Positions 45,787 to 55,388 are shown, numbered from the stretch's first letter. The stretch is 64,000 bases of DNA from Nocardiopsis sp. FR4 (GCF_009830945.1 NZ_VWVV01000028.1:33510-97509), one strand, 5' to 3'. Notes: generated by a model from the letters alone, not told the origin. Translations and numbers: made by a program.

Positions 45787-45807
45787 TTCCGAGGATACTA
45801 ATTACTG

Positions 45808-45821
45808 ACCGAACGTTCGGT
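45808..45821. promoter_or_regulatory. TetR-type paa operator 2
   Basis: ACCGAACGTTCGGT, identical to the paaK/paaJ intergenic operator and with matching flanks TTACTG and TA. It lies 22-36 bases before the paaA ATG, so the same repressor should control both transcripts. Confidence 0.8.
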
Positions 45822-45843
45822 TATGAATGGGGGAGAGAAGCCC

Positions 45844-46815
45844 ATGACCACGCAGACGGCCCCGGCGCCGTCCGGCGCCGAAGCGGACCAGCAGGCAGAG
45901 TTCGACGCCAGGATCGCCGCGGACCAGCGGATCGAGCCGCGCGACTGGATGCCCGAGGGCTACCGCAGGACCCTCGTGCGCCAGGTCTCCCAGCACGCGC
46001 ACTCGGAGATCATCGGCATGCAGCCCGAGGGGGACTGGATCGCCTCCGCGCCCAGCCTGCGCCGCAAGGCCATCCTGCTGGCCAAGGTCCAGGACGAGGC
46101 CGGGCACGGCCTGTACCTGTACGCCGCCGCCGAGACCCTGGGCGTGGACCGCGCCGACCTGACCCAGCGCCTCATCGAGGGCCGCCAGAAGTACTCCTCG
46201 ATCTTCAACTACCCCTCCCTGACCTTCGCCGACGTCGGCGTCATCGGCTGGCTGGTCGACGGCGCGGCCATCTGCAACCAGGTCCCGCTGTGCCGCAGCT
46301 CCTTCGGCCCCTACGCCCGCGCCATGGTGCGCATCTGCAAGGAGGAGTCCTTCCACCAGCGCCAGGGCTACGAACTGCTCATGCGCATGATGGAGGGCAC
46401 CGAGGCCCAGCGCGCCATGGTCCAGGACGCCGTGGACCGCTGGTGGTGGCCCTCGCTGATGATGTTCGGCCCGCCCGACGCCGACTCGCCCAACACCCGG
46501 CAGTCCATGGCCTGGCGCATCAAGCGCGACACCAACGACGAGCTGCGTCAGAAGTTCGTGGACATGACCGTCCCCCAGGCCCGCAAGCTCGGCGTGACCC
46601 TGCCCGACCCCGAGCTGGCCTGGAACGACGAACGCGGCCACTACGACTTCGGCGAGCCCGACTGGGTGGAGTTCAAGCAGGTCATCTCCGGCGCCGGACC
46701 CAAGAACGCCGAGCGGATCCAGCGCCGCCGGGCCGCACACGAGAAGGGCGCGTGGGTCCGCGAGGCCGCCACCGCCTACGCCGACAAGCACAGCGCCGGG
46801 AGGACCACCGCATGA
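45844..46815 (+). CDS. paaA: phenylacetyl-CoA epoxidase catalytic subunit
   Basis: 323 residues, ATG with GGGGGAGAGAAG upstream. Carboxylate-bridged diiron ligands are visible in the ferritin-like fold: DEAGHG (E..H) and [10 protein letters not shown] (EE..H), with Glu42-type EIIG earlier. It inserts one oxygen atom into the aromatic ring of phenylacetyl-CoA. Its stop overlaps paaB (ATGA). First gene of the epoxidase operon. Confidence 0.94.
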   Translation: MTTQTAPAPSGAEADQQAEFDARIAADQRIEPRDWMPEGYRRTLVRQVSQHAHSEIIGMQPEGDWIASAPSLRRKAILLAKVQDEAGHGLYLYAAAETLGVDRADLTQRLIEGRQKYSSIFNYPSLTFADVGVIGWLVDGAAICNQVPLCRSSFGPYARAMVRICKEESFHQRQGYELLMRMMEGTEAQRAMVQDAVDRWWWPSLMMFGPPDADSPNTRQSMAWRIKRDTNDELRQKFVDMTVPQARKLGVTLPDPELAWNDERGHYDFGEPDWVEFKQVISGAGPKNAERIQRRRAAHEKGAWVREAATAYADKHSAGRTTA

Positions 46816-47123
46816 GCGAGCACACCCACGCCAGCCCCGCCCGCCCGGAGTGGCCGCTCTACGAGGTCTTCATCCGCGGCAAGCGCGGGCTCAACCACGT
46901 CCACGTGGGCTCCCTGCACGCCGCCGACGACCAGATGGCGCTGCACAACGCCCGCAACCTCTACACCCGCCGCAACGAGGGCGTGAGCATCTGGGTGGTG
47001 CGCGCCGAGCACATCGCCGCCTCCAGCCCCGACGAGAAGGACCCCTACTTCGCGCCCAGCGGCGACAAGGTCTACCGCCACCCGACCTTCTACCCCATCC
47101 CCGAGGACGTGCCGCACATCTAG
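46812..47123 (+). CDS. paaB: phenylacetyl-CoA epoxidase subunit PaaB
   Basis: 103 residues beginning with the family run [20 protein letters not shown] and containing [22 protein letters not shown]. It bridges the PaaAC complex and is needed for activity. The start overlaps the paaA stop (ATGA). Confidence 0.93.
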   Translation: MSEHTHASPARPEWPLYEVFIRGKRGLNHVHVGSLHAADDQMALHNARNLYTRRNEGVSIWVVRAEHIAASSPDEKDPYFAPSGDKVYRHPTFYPIPEDVPHI

Positions 47124-47166
47124 ACGGCACGACCAGCGCGAAGACCCGGTGTAAAGGAAACAACCC

Positions 47167-48045
47167 ATGAGTGGCGACCACATCTACGACGTCCTGGCCC
47201 AGGAGCACGGCGGCGACGGCCGCTGGGCCTTCGGGACCGGTTTCACCGACGCCCTGGCCGGGGTGGACACCACCCTGCCCGAGGGCGTGGACGGCCAGGA
47301 CCTGGCGCTGTACTGCCAGATGCTCGGCGACGACGCGCTTGTGCAGGCCCAGCGGCTCATCGGCTGGGTCACCGACGCGCCCGAGCTGGAGGAGGAGGTC
47401 GCGCTGGCCAACATCGCCCTGGACCTGCTCGGCCAGGCCCGTTCGCTGCTGGCCCGCGCCGGGCAGGCCGACGGCTCCGGCCGCGACGAGGACGCCTTCG
47501 CCTACCGGCGCGGCCCCGCCGAGTTCCGCAACGTCCACCTGGCCGAGGCGCCCCGGGGCGACTTCGCCCGCGCCGTCCTCACCCTGCTCGTGCTCTCCAG
47601 CGCGCGCCTGGCCGTGTTCACCCGCCTGGCCCACAGCCGCGACCCCGTGCTCTCCGCGGTGGCCGCCAAGGCCGTCAACGAACTCGCCTACCACCGCGAG
47701 TACGCGGTCGCCTGGACCCTGCGCCTGGGCGACGGCACCCCCTACTCGCACGAGCGCGCGGCCGCGGCCGTGGCCGACGTGTGGCCGCTCACCGGCGAGC
47801 TCTTCGCCGCCTGCCCCGTCGAGGAGCGCCTGGCCGCCCAGGGCGTGGGCGTGGACCCGGCCGCCGCGCGCCAGGAGGTGCACGAGGTGCTCACCCAGGT
47901 GCTGACCGCCGCCACCCTGGACGCGCCCGGCCCCTTCCCCGACCCCGTCGTGGCCGGACGCGAGGGGCGCCACACAGCCGAACTGGCCCCCCTGCTGGAG
48001 GAGATGCAGAGCGTGGCCCGCGCCCACCCGGAGGCGACATGGTAA
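47167..48045 (+). CDS. paaC: phenylacetyl-CoA epoxidase structural subunit PaaC
   Basis: 292 residues, ATG with AAAGGAAAC upstream. The ferritin-like fold shows LYCQMLGDDALVQAQRLIGWV, ANIALDLLGQARSLLARAG and NELAYHREYAVAWTLRLGDGT. PaaC stabilises PaaA; it lacks the full diiron set in the family. Its stop TAA overlaps the paaD start region. Confidence 0.92.
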   Translation: MSGDHIYDVLAQEHGGDGRWAFGTGFTDALAGVDTTLPEGVDGQDLALYCQMLGDDALVQAQRLIGWVTDAPELEEEVALANIALDLLGQARSLLARAGQADGSGRDEDAFAYRRGPAEFRNVHLAEAPRGDFARAVLTLLVLSSARLAVFTRLAHSRDPVLSAVAAKAVNELAYHREYAVAWTLRLGDGTPYSHERAAAAVADVWPLTGELFAACPVEERLAAQGVGVDPAAARQEVHEVLTQVLTAATLDAPGPFPDPVVAGREGRHTAELAPLLEEMQSVARAHPEATW

Positions 48046-48554
48046 CCGCCACCGCCGCGCGCGAGCGCGCCTGGGACGCCGCCGCCGCGGTGACCGACCC
48101 CGAACTGCCCATGCTCACCCTGGCCGACCTGGGCATCCTGCGCCGGGTGGAGATCGAGGACGACGGCACCGCCGCCGTCTGGATCACCCCCACCTACTCC
48201 GGGTGCCCCGCCCTGGCCGAGATGCGCGCCGACGTGGACCGCGCCGTGCGCGCCGCCGGGTTCGACCGGGTCCGGGTGCGCACCGAGCTCTCCCCGCCCT
48301 GGACCACCGACTGGATCACCCCCCGGGGCCGGCGCAAACTCGCCGAGCACGGCGTCTCACCCCCCGGCCCCGCCCCCCGGCGCGAACCGGGGCCCGTACC
48401 GCTGACCCTGCTGCCCACCCGCACCGTCCCGCGCTGCCCCCGGTGCGGTGCCCAGGACACCGAGGAGTTGTCCCGCTTCGGGGCGACCTCCTGCAAGTCG
48501 CTGCACCGCTGCCGGTCCTGCCTCGAACCGTTCGAGCACGTCAAGGAGATCTGA
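48039..48554 (+). CDS. paaD: phenylacetyl-CoA epoxidase assembly protein PaaD
   Basis: 171 residues. The N-terminal half is a DUF59/MIP18-like domain (VTDPELPMLTLADLGILRRV, PTYSGCPALAEMRADV) used in iron-sulfur assembly. The C-terminal half carries a four-Cys zinc ribbon (CPRCG...CRSC). It matures the epoxidase iron centres. The ATG overlaps the paaC stop (ATGGTAA). Confidence 0.92.
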   Translation: MVTATAARERAWDAAAAVTDPELPMLTLADLGILRRVEIEDDGTAAVWITPTYSGCPALAEMRADVDRAVRAAGFDRVRVRTELSPPWTTDWITPRGRRKLAEHGVSPPGPAPRREPGPVPLTLLPTRTVPRCPRCGAQDTEELSRFGATSCKSLHRCRSCLEPFEHVKEI

Positions 48555-48556
48555 CC

Positions 48557-49654
48557 GTGACCACACCCGTCACCGAGACCGCGCCGCCGCGCCGCCGCGG
48601 CGCGTTCCACCGGCTGCGCGTGGCCGCCGTCGAGCGCCTGTGCGAGGACGCCGTCGCCGTGACCTTCGACGTGCCCGACCACCTGGCCGAGGAGTACGCG
48701 TTCGCCCCCGGGCAGTCGCTGACCCTGCGCCGCGAGGTGGGGGGCGTGGAGGAACGGCGCAGCTACTCCGTGTGCGCCCCCGTGGGCCAGGCGCCCCGGG
48801 TGGGCGTGCGCCTGGTCCCCGACGGCCTCTTCTCCAGCTGGCTGGTGCACGAGGTCCGCCCCGGCGACGAGATCGAGGTGGGCGCGCCCACCGGCCGGTT
48901 CGTCCCCGACCTGGACACCTCCGCCCGCCACGTCATGGTCGCCGCCGGGTCCGGGATCACCCCGGTGCTGTCCATGGCCTCCTCGTTGCTGCGCCGCACC
49001 GGATCCCACGTCACCCTCCTGTACGGCAACCGCCGCAGCGACACGGTGATGTTCGCCGACGAGGTCGCCGACCTCAAGGACGCCTTCGGCCCCCGCTTCG
49101 AGCTGGTGCACGTGCTCTCCCGCGAGCCCCGCGAGGCCGAGCTGTTCACCGGACGCCTGGACGGCGCCAAGCTGGAGGCGCTGCTGGACACCGTCGTGGC
49201 CGCCGACGCGGTCGACCACTGGTGGCTGTGCGGACCGCACGGGATGGTCACCGACGCCCAGGAGGTCCTGGCCCGCCGGGGCGTGCCCGGCGAGCGGGTG
49301 CACCAGGAGCTGTTCTTCGTGGAGGGAGACGAGCCTCCGCCGCAGACCCGCCACGAGGAACCCGGCGTGGAGGGGCCCGCCAGCGAGGTCACCGTCGTGC
49401 TGGACGGGCGCACCACCACCCTGGCCCTGCCCCGGGATGTGCCGGTGCTGGACGCCGCGCAGCGCTACCGGCCCGACCTGCCCTTCGCCTGCAAGGGAGG
49501 GGTGTGCGGCACCTGCCGGGTGCGGGTGTGCGAGGGCAGCGTGCGGATGCGGCGCAACTACGCGCTCACCGAAGCCGAGGTCGAGGCCGGGTACGCGCTC
49601 TCCTGCCAGGCGCTGCCCGAGACCGACGCCGTGACCGTGGACTTCGACTCGTGA
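48557..49654 (+). CDS. paaE: phenylacetyl-CoA epoxidase reductase
   Basis: 365 residues from a GTG with AAGGAG upstream. An FAD-binding domain (RSYSVCAPVGQ), a NADPH-binding domain (AAGSGITPVLSMASSLL, CGPHGMV) and a C-terminal plant-type 2Fe-2S domain with CKGGVCGTC and a later LSCQ Cys. It passes electrons from NADPH to PaaAC. Its stop overlaps the paaI GTG. Confidence 0.93.
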   Translation: MTTPVTETAPPRRRGAFHRLRVAAVERLCEDAVAVTFDVPDHLAEEYAFAPGQSLTLRREVGGVEERRSYSVCAPVGQAPRVGVRLVPDGLFSSWLVHEVRPGDEIEVGAPTGRFVPDLDTSARHVMVAAGSGITPVLSMASSLLRRTGSHVTLLYGNRRSDTVMFADEVADLKDAFGPRFELVHVLSREPREAELFTGRLDGAKLEALLDTVVAADAVDHWWLCGPHGMVTDAQEVLARRGVPGERVHQELFFVEGDEPPPQTRHEEPGVEGPASEVTVVLDGRTTTLALPRDVPVLDAAQRYRPDLPFACKGGVCGTCRVRVCEGSVRMRRNYALTEAEVEAGYALSCQALPETDAVTVDFDS

Positions 49655-50058
49655 GCGCGCGCAACGAGACCGCCTGGCGGATGTTCGAGGCCGACCGGGC
49701 CTCCAAGAACCTGGGGATGCGCCTGGTCGAGGCCACCGAGGGCCGTGCGGTGGTGGAGATGACGGTGGGGCCCCTGATGCTGAACGGGCACGGCATCGCG
49801 CACGGCGGGTTCGTCTTCACCCTGGCCGACACCGCGTTCGCGTGCGCGTGCAACGTGGACGGCCGGGGGGTGACCGTGGCCTCCGGCGCCGACGTCACCT
49901 TCGTGGCCTCGGCCCGCGAGGGCGACCTGCTGGTGGCCACCGCCCAGGAGCGGACGGTGTTCGGCCGCAGCGGGCTCTACGACGTCACGGTGCGCCGCGG
50001 CGAGGAGGTCGTGGCCGAGTTCCGCGGCCGCAGCCGCACCCTGTCCCCGCGCGGCTGA
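49651..50058 (+). CDS. paaI: PaaI-type hot-dog thioesterase
   Basis: 135 residues from a GTG overlapping the paaE stop. GHGIAHGGFVFTLADTAFA is the PaaI/hot-dog active-site helix region, with the catalytic Asp in ADTAF. It hydrolyses ring-hydroxylated phenylacetyl-CoA dead-end products, protecting the CoA pool. Last gene of the paaA operon. Confidence 0.92.
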   Translation: MSARNETAWRMFEADRASKNLGMRLVEATEGRAVVEMTVGPLMLNGHGIAHGGFVFTLADTAFACACNVDGRGVTVASGADVTFVASAREGDLLVATAQERTVFGRSGLYDVTVRRGEEVVAEFRGRSRTLSPRG

Positions 50059-50075
50059 AGCACCGCGCCCCCGAC

Positions 50076-50118
50076 GGGGCCGCCACCCGTGCCGTGTCCG
50101 GCCGGGTGCGGCCCCTTT
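50076..50118 (+). terminator. terminator of the paaA-I operon
   Basis: GGGGCCGCCACCCG (from 50076) pairs with CGGGTGCGGCCCC (to about 50115) with one bulged base, followed by TTT. It begins 17 bases after the paaI stop. Confidence 0.65.
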
Positions 50119-50293
50119 CTCGTACGGGGGAGCAGCCGTGGGAACCGGCCGTGTCCGGGCCGCGTCGGTGTGGGCGGTGACGTCGTCGGGTCCGACGGGG
50201 CGACTCCGGTGTCCGCATACGGCCATCCGCGTTTGTCGCCAGGTCGTACCCGGCGTGAGTCGCGAGCATGAAAAGCAAGGCTTGTTGTCTGAA

Positions 50294-50307
50294 TACTCAT
50301 ATGAGTA
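50294..50307. promoter_or_regulatory. palindromic operator before the LamG protein gene
   Basis: TACTCATATGAGTA, a perfect 14-bp palindrome in an AT-rich stretch (50270-50345) that should hold the promoter of the secreted LamG protein 64 bases downstream. The regulator is unknown. The rest of the 50119-50293 gap shows nothing else. Confidence 0.5.
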
Positions 50308-50370
50308 GGTTTTTCGTGTTCGTCCCTTTTTATTGCTAAAGCGAACTTTCGACTAGACGGGCATCCCCTG

Positions 50371-52515
50371 ATGCGCCATCCCCTGTTCCGACCGACGGTG
50401 GCCGCGGCCGCCTCCGCGCTGCTCCTGTCCCTCTTCTCCGCCTCGCCAGCGCTGGCCGAGGACAACCGCCCCCCGGGCCGTCCCGAGACCGCCACGCTCA
50501 GCGCGCGCGGTGAGTCCTGCTCCACGGACCGGGACGCCCCCACCCTGCTCAACGACACCACGCTCACCCTGAGGGGCGTGTTCACCGATCCCGACACTGA
50601 GACGGTGGCCCAGCAGGTCAAGGGCGAGTTCGAGTGGAAACTCGACGGCGGAAAGCCCCTGGGCAGTGCCGAGACGACCTACTCCTGGCAGTACCCGGAC
50701 CGCACAGTCCACCCCCTCTCGGTCACGGCCAAGGACCTGCCCGAGGAGGTCCTGATCGCCTACCGGGCGCGCGCCCACGACGGTCAGGACTGGGGTGAGT
50801 GGTCCGAACGCTGCTGGATCGAGGTCAGCACCAGCAGGCCCGAGTCACCGCCGCAGATCACCTCCGAGGACTACCCCGACGACGGCCGCTCCCACGGTGG
50901 CCCGTACCAGCCTGGCGAGTTCACCTTCAGCAGCAACGGCGTGGAGGACGCGGTCGCCTACTACTACGACGGTGCCAGCGGCGGGTCGTGCACCACGCGG
51001 GTGGACACGGAGGAGCCGGGCGGTTCGGTGACCGTCACGATCACACCGGAGAGGTCCGGTCCCCGGGCGATCTACGCCAGGACCGTCGACGCCCACGGCA
51101 ACTCCTCACGCTGCGAGGTCGTGTACCGGTTCATGGTCGCTCCACTGGCCGACCCCGTCGCCTACTTCCCCCTCGACGAGGGGGAGGGCACGGACGCCCA
51201 CGACCTCCTGGAGGCGGGGCGCACCGCCTCGGGGACCGGGGACGTCGGCTGGACCCGGGGCCGGGTGGGCGCGCGCGAGTCCGCCTCCTACCGGCTGGAG
51301 GGAACAGCCCTCGACACCTCGGGCGGCCACCTGCGCACGGACGCCTCCGTCGTGGACACCTCCGCCGCCTTCACGGTTTCGGCGTGGGTGCGCTTGGACG
51401 GGACCGGCGCGGACGCCGTCGCGCTCTCCCAGGACGGTGAGCACACCAGCGGCTTCCAGTTGGGTTACGACTCCTCCGAGGACGCCTGGGTCTTCCAGCA
51501 GTCCGCCCAGGACGTGCCGGGGGCCGGATTCGACCACCGCGTGGTCTCGACGGCTCCCGTCCGGACCGGGCGCTGGACTCAGCTCACCGGCCACTACGAC
51601 CCCGAAGAGGGGGAACTGGCCCTGTACGTGGACGGCGTCCGCCAGGGTGAAGCCGAGCGGGACCGGTCGTGGAACGCCGAGGGCCCCCTCGTCATCGGCG
51701 GCGGTCAGGAGCATGGCGGGTTCGCCCGCTCCTGGCCCGGCGCGGTCGACGACGTGAAGTTGTGGAATCGTCCGCTGCTCGAACAGGACACCACCGAGAC
51801 CGGGAGCGGCAGGTCCGAGCTCTGGGACGGCGCCAACCGGCCGCTGGCCCAGGAGGGCGTGTGGCGCCTGGACGAGAGCGACGGCGAGGCCGCCGCGGAC
51901 GGTTCCGACCACGGGCTCGACGCGACCCTGCACGGAGACCCCGCCACCGTGTGGGACGGGGCGTTCAACGACTGGCTCTACGAGCCGGCCGTTCTGCTCG
52001 ACGGGGCTGGGGAGGAGCACCTGCGCACACAGGGCGCGGCCGTACGCACCGACCACAGCTTCACCGCCGCCGCGTGGGTGCGCCTGGACGAGGCGGGGGC
52101 GGACGCCGTCGCGCTCTCCCAGAGCGGGGAGCACACCAGCGGGTTCGCCCTGGGCTACGACGCCGCACTCGGCCGGTGGGTCTTCGAGACCGCGGTCCGG
52201 GACGAGAGCGGAGAGGAACGGGTGCACCGGGTGGCCTCCACCACGACGGCACCGGTGGGCGAGTGGGTGCACCTGACGGGTACCTACGACCACACCGACG
52301 GGACGCTGACCCTCTACGTCGACAGTTCCCGGGAAGGAACTGTCGAGCGTGAGGGGGCCTGGCACGCGGACGGCGACGTGGTGATCGGGGCGGCCGGGAG
52401 CGCCGCCGGGGTCGACCGTCCTTGGACGGGAGGGCTCCAGCTCGCCCAGGTCTACCAGGGCGCGGCGCTGCTTGAGGACCTCTTCGCGCTCGAGTACGGA
52501 TTCCTGCCGCTGTGA
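50371..52515 (+). CDS. secreted tandem LamG (concanavalin-like) protein
   Basis: 714 residues. Residues 1-29 are a signal peptide ending ALAE. An Ig/FN3-like region (about 40-240) with Cys pairs precedes two LamG domains (about 250-470 and 490-714). The LamG copies share near-identical motifs such as VALSQ(D/S)GEHTSGF(Q/A)LGYD and ADAVALSQ, indicating recent internal duplication. LamG domains bind carbohydrates, proteins or calcium outside the cell; no catalytic domain is visible. It could be a surface adhesin or scaffold. Ordinary codon bias. Single gene behind the TACTCATATGAGTA palindrome. Confidence 0.8.
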   Translation: MRHPLFRPTVAAAASALLLSLFSASPALAEDNRPPGRPETATLSARGESCSTDRDAPTLLNDTTLTLRGVFTDPDTETVAQQVKGEFEWKLDGGKPLGSAETTYSWQYPDRTVHPLSVTAKDLPEEVLIAYRARAHDGQDWGEWSERCWIEVSTSRPESPPQITSEDYPDDGRSHGGPYQPGEFTFSSNGVEDAVAYYYDGASGGSCTTRVDTEEPGGSVTVTITPERSGPRAIYARTVDAHGNSSRCEVVYRFMVAPLADPVAYFPLDEGEGTDAHDLLEAGRTASGTGDVGWTRGRVGARESASYRLEGTALDTSGGHLRTDASVVDTSAAFTVSAWVRLDGTGADAVALSQDGEHTSGFQLGYDSSEDAWVFQQSAQDVPGAGFDHRVVSTAPVRTGRWTQLTGHYDPEEGELALYVDGVRQGEAERDRSWNAEGPLVIGGGQEHGGFARSWPGAVDDVKLWNRPLLEQDTTETGSGRSELWDGANRPLAQEGVWRLDESDGEAAADGSDHGLDATLHGDPATVWDGAFNDWLYEPAVLLDGAGEEHLRTQGAAVRTDHSFTAAAWVRLDEAGADAVALSQSGEHTSGFALGYDAALGRWVFETAVRDESGEERVHRVASTTTAPVGEWVHLTGTYDHTDGTLTLYVDSSREGTVEREGAWHADGDVVIGAAGSAAGVDRPWTGGLQLAQVYQGAALLEDLFALEYGFLPL

Positions 52516-52605
52516 CCGCGCTACCGGTGGCGGACGAATGACACGTGGGGCCGGGGCGGCGCCTCCCGGCCCCACGGCCTCGGGCGGCGCTGGCACCGCG
52601 GCGGC

Positions 52606-53799
52606 TCAGCCGGTCGCGGCGGCCCGCAGCGCGGCCTCGCGGGGGGCGTCCCGTCGGCCGGCGCGGTCCAGCAGGCCCGCCAGCACGGCGATGCCAAGGC
52701 CGACCACTGCCAGCACCGCGCCGATCGCCGCGGGGGAGGCGTACCCCAGTCCCGCGCTGATGCCGGCGCCGCCCAGCCACGCCCCGGCGGCGTTGGCCAT
52801 GTTGAACGCCGAGTGGTTGGAGGCGGCGGCCATGGTCGGGGCCGCGCTGGCCTTGTTCATCACCAGCACCTGCAGCGGTGTGGCCACGGCGAAGCCCACC
52901 GCGCCCAGGACCACCACCGACACCGCCGCCGTCCACGGGTTGTGCACGGTCACGGTGAACACCGCGAGCACCAGGGCCAACGCGGCGAGCGCACCGTAGA
53001 CGGTGGGGCGCAGCGCGCGGTCGGCCAGGGGGCCCACCACCAGTGAGCCCAGGGTCATGCCGGTGCCGAACAGCGCGAGGACCAGGGGGACGCCGGCGGC
53101 CGACATCCCGGCCAGCTCGGTCATCATCGGCGAGATGTAGCTGTAGACGGCGAACACCCCGGCGAAGCCGAACACGGCGGTGGTCAGGCCCAGCGCGACC
53201 TGGGGCCGGGCCAGCTCGCCGACCTCCTGGCGCAGGCCCCGGCCGGGCGCGGGGGGCTGGCGCGGCACGAACGCGGCCACGCCCGCCAGCGCGAGCAGGG
53301 CGATGACGGCCACCACCAGGAAGGCCGCGCGCCAGCCCAGCGCCTGGCCCAGGAAGGTGCCCGCGGGCACCCCGACGATGTTGGCCACGGTCAGGCCGAG
53401 GAACATCCGCGAGACGGCCGTGGCCTGGCGCCCGGGACCCGCCATGTTCGCGGCCACCAGCGATCCCACCCCCAGGTAGGCGCCGTGCGGCAGCCCGGCC
53501 AGCACCCGGGAGGCGAACACGGCCCCGAAGGAGGGCGCCAGGACGGTGGCGAGGTTGCCAGCCAGGAACAGCCCGAGGAAGAGCAGCAGGACCGTCTTGC
53601 GGGGCAGCCGGGTGCTCAGCGCGGTGAGCAGGGGAGCGCCGACCACCACGCCCAGCGCGTACGCGGAGATGAGGTGTCCGGCGGAGGGGACCGGGACGCC
53701 GAGGTCGGCGGCGACCTCGGGCAGCAGCCCCATGATGACGAACTCGGTGGTGCCGATGGCGAAGGCACCGAGGGCGAGGGCGAGCAGGGCCAAGGGCAT
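52606..53799 (-). CDS. MFS exporter (AraJ/DHA1 type)
   Basis: 397 residues with twelve hydrophobic segments in two halves. The start TTEFVIMGLLPEVAADLGV is typical of DHA1-family arabinose/drug efflux proteins. RLPRKTVLLL and GPLADRALRPT are the cytoplasmic loops between helices 2-3 and 8-9. It exports an unknown small molecule by proton antiport. A LacI-family regulator gene lies upstream on the same strand with an operator between them. Confidence 0.85.
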   Translation of the reverse strand: MPLALLALALGAFAIGTTEFVIMGLLPEVAADLGVPVPSAGHLISAYALGVVVGAPLLTALSTRLPRKTVLLLFLGLFLAGNLATVLAPSFGAVFASRVLAGLPHGAYLGVGSLVAANMAGPGRQATAVSRMFLGLTVANIVGVPAGTFLGQALGWRAAFLVVAVIALLALAGVAAFVPRQPPAPGRGLRQEVGELARPQVALGLTTAVFGFAGVFAVYSYISPMMTELAGMSAAGVPLVLALFGTGMTLGSLVVGPLADRALRPTVYGALAALALVLAVFTVTVHNPWTAAVSVVVLGAVGFAVATPLQVLVMNKASAAPTMAAASNHSAFNMANAAGAWLGGAGISAGLGYASPAAIGAVLAVVGLGIAVLAGLLDRAGRRDAPREAALRAAATG

Positions 53800-53870
53800 G
53801 GGTGGGCCCCCTTCGAAGGACGGGTTTCGCGCGGACGGTGCGGGGGTGGCCCGACAGGGCGGAGAGTGAC

Positions 53871-53884
53871 TTAGCACGTGCCAA
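53871..53884. promoter_or_regulatory. LacI-type operator candidate before the MFS gene
   Basis: TTAGCACGTGCCAA is a near-perfect palindrome centred on CACGTG, 72-85 bases before the MFS start. A related half GCGTGCCAA lies near 53908. It is probably bound by the LacI regulator encoded just upstream. Confidence 0.45.
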
Positions 53885-53951
53885 TTCCAGTGTCGGGTGT
53901 TCCCCGGGGCGTGCCAACCCCTCGGGCGTGTGATCTGTCTTGCGGGGGCGC

Positions 53952-54968
53952 TCAGCGCGGGGGAGCGGTGCTGTCCCGGACGGTGAGGGAGGGCTCCAGC
54001 ACCAGGTGGCGGCTTCGGGCGCGGCCCTGGTCGAGCCGCTCGGCCGCCGAGCGCACCGCCAGGCGCGCCATCCGCTCGGCGTCCTGGCGCACCGACGTCA
54101 GCCGCAGGAAGGACAGGTGCGCGGTGCGGCTGTCGTCGTAGCCCACCACCGACACGTCCCCGGGCACGTTCACCCCCGACCGGGCCAGGGTCGCCACCAG
54201 CCCCAGCGCGCACAGGTCGTTGGCCGCCACCACCGCCGTGGGCGGGGCGTCGCGGGCCAGGAGCGCGCGGGCGGCGCGCGCCCCCGACTCCTCGGAGTAG
54301 CCCCCGGGCAGGACCTCGGTGTGCCGGTCCAGGCCGTGCGCGCGCATCGCCTCGGTGTAGCCCCGCGCGCGCCCGTCGGAGCCCGGTAGGCCGCCGCCGT
54401 CCACGTGGACGATCGCGCGGTGCCCCAGGCCCACCAGGTGGTCCACGGCCATCCGAGCGCCCTCGGTGTCGGCGGTGCGCACGCTGTCGGTGTTGCGGGC
54501 GCCGGTGCGCTGGCCGACCTCCACCACGGGGACCTGTTCGGCCACCGTGGCCAGGAGCGCGGGGGCCTGGGCGGCCAGGCCGATGAGGATCAGCGCCTCA
54601 CAGCGCAGGCCCACGAGTTCGTCGATCGCCGCGCGCTCGTCGCGGGTGCTGGCCATCGCGCCCAGCACCAGGCCGTAGCCGAGTTCGGCGGCGGCCGGGT
54701 AGAGCTCCTCGACCAGGTGGCCGTCCATGGGGTAGCCCATTCCGAACAGCACCCCGAACTGGCGGCTGCGCGCCCGGCGCAGCAGGCGGGCGGCGGTGTC
54801 CGCGCGGTAGCCGAGGTCCTCGGCGGCGCTCAGGACCCTTTCCCGGGTCCGGGCGCTGGGTCCGGGGCGGTCGGCCAGGACCAGGGAGACCAGCTGCCGG
54901 GAGACCCCCACGTGCGCGGCCACGTCGGCCATCGTGGGGCGCCGGGCGGCGCCCGCGGGCTCGGGCAT
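53952..54968 (-). CDS. LacI-family transcriptional regulator
   Basis: 338 residues, ATG with GAGGGGA upstream. The N-terminal HTH and hinge read ADVAAHVGVSRQLVSLVLAD; a sugar-binding periplasmic-type domain follows (VGYDDSRTAHLSFLRLTSVRQDAERMARLAV). It is followed on the same strand by the MFS exporter, which it likely controls. The effector is unknown. Its recognition helix differs from CelR, so it is probably not the regulator of the CelR boxes. Confidence 0.88.
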   Translation of the reverse strand: MPEPAGAARRPTMADVAAHVGVSRQLVSLVLADRPGPSARTRERVLSAAEDLGYRADTAARLLRRARSRQFGVLFGMGYPMDGHLVEELYPAAAELGYGLVLGAMASTRDERAAIDELVGLRCEALILIGLAAQAPALLATVAEQVPVVEVGQRTGARNTDSVRTADTEGARMAVDHLVGLGHRAIVHVDGGGLPGSDGRARGYTEAMRAHGLDRHTEVLPGGYSEESGARAARALLARDAPPTAVVAANDLCALGLVATLARSGVNVPGDVSVVGYDDSRTAHLSFLRLTSVRQDAERMARLAVRSAAERLDQGRARSRHLVLEPSLTVRDSTAPPR

Positions 54969-55105
54969 GCGGTGTCCCCTCGGTCGCGTGGTCGTAGGCC
55001 GCATGGTACTGCCGGGGCTCGCGGCCGCTCCGGCGGCCTCACGGGGAAACGGTCGCGGGGGGTGCGCGGCCAGGGTGCACTGAGTGCGGTCTGGCCGCTG
55101 GGAGG

Positions 55106-55168
55106 GCGGATGCAGCGACTGAGTACGTGTCGGAAACCCCCATTACCGACACGAGCGCGTGCATCCGC
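55106..55168. ncRNA. nested stem-loop element in an intergenic region
   Basis: An outer 9-bp stem GCGGATGCA (55106-55114) with TGCATCCGC (55160-55168) encloses an inner perfect 8-bp stem CGTGTCGG (55126-55133) with CCGACACG (55146-55153) and a 12-base AC-rich loop. It lies 138 bases after the LacI start, between two divergent genes. It could be a structured leader, a small RNA or a protein-binding site. No known riboswitch family was matched by eye. Confidence 0.4.
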
Positions 55169-55388
55169 GCATGGATTGTGGTGAGCGCCTCTCAGAGCCT
55201 CAGGGGCGGTGCGGTACTGCTGGGGTCGGGGTCGGTTCCGGGGCGCTTCATCTGAGAGAACGCTTCGTATGGGTCCAGTGTTCCCGCTGTCCGGACCGAT
55301 TTTCGGCTTGTCCGGTAAAAAGCGGGTGCGGACTGGGTCCCGTTTTTCTAAGCTCCCTGACCACGCTCTACCCAGGAAGGGGGAACCC

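Noticed and set aside
53952..54968. The LacI-family gene as CelR
   Set aside because: It adjoins an MFS exporter, no CelR box is near it, and its HTH recognition region (SRQLVSLVL) does not look like that of CelR/CebR.
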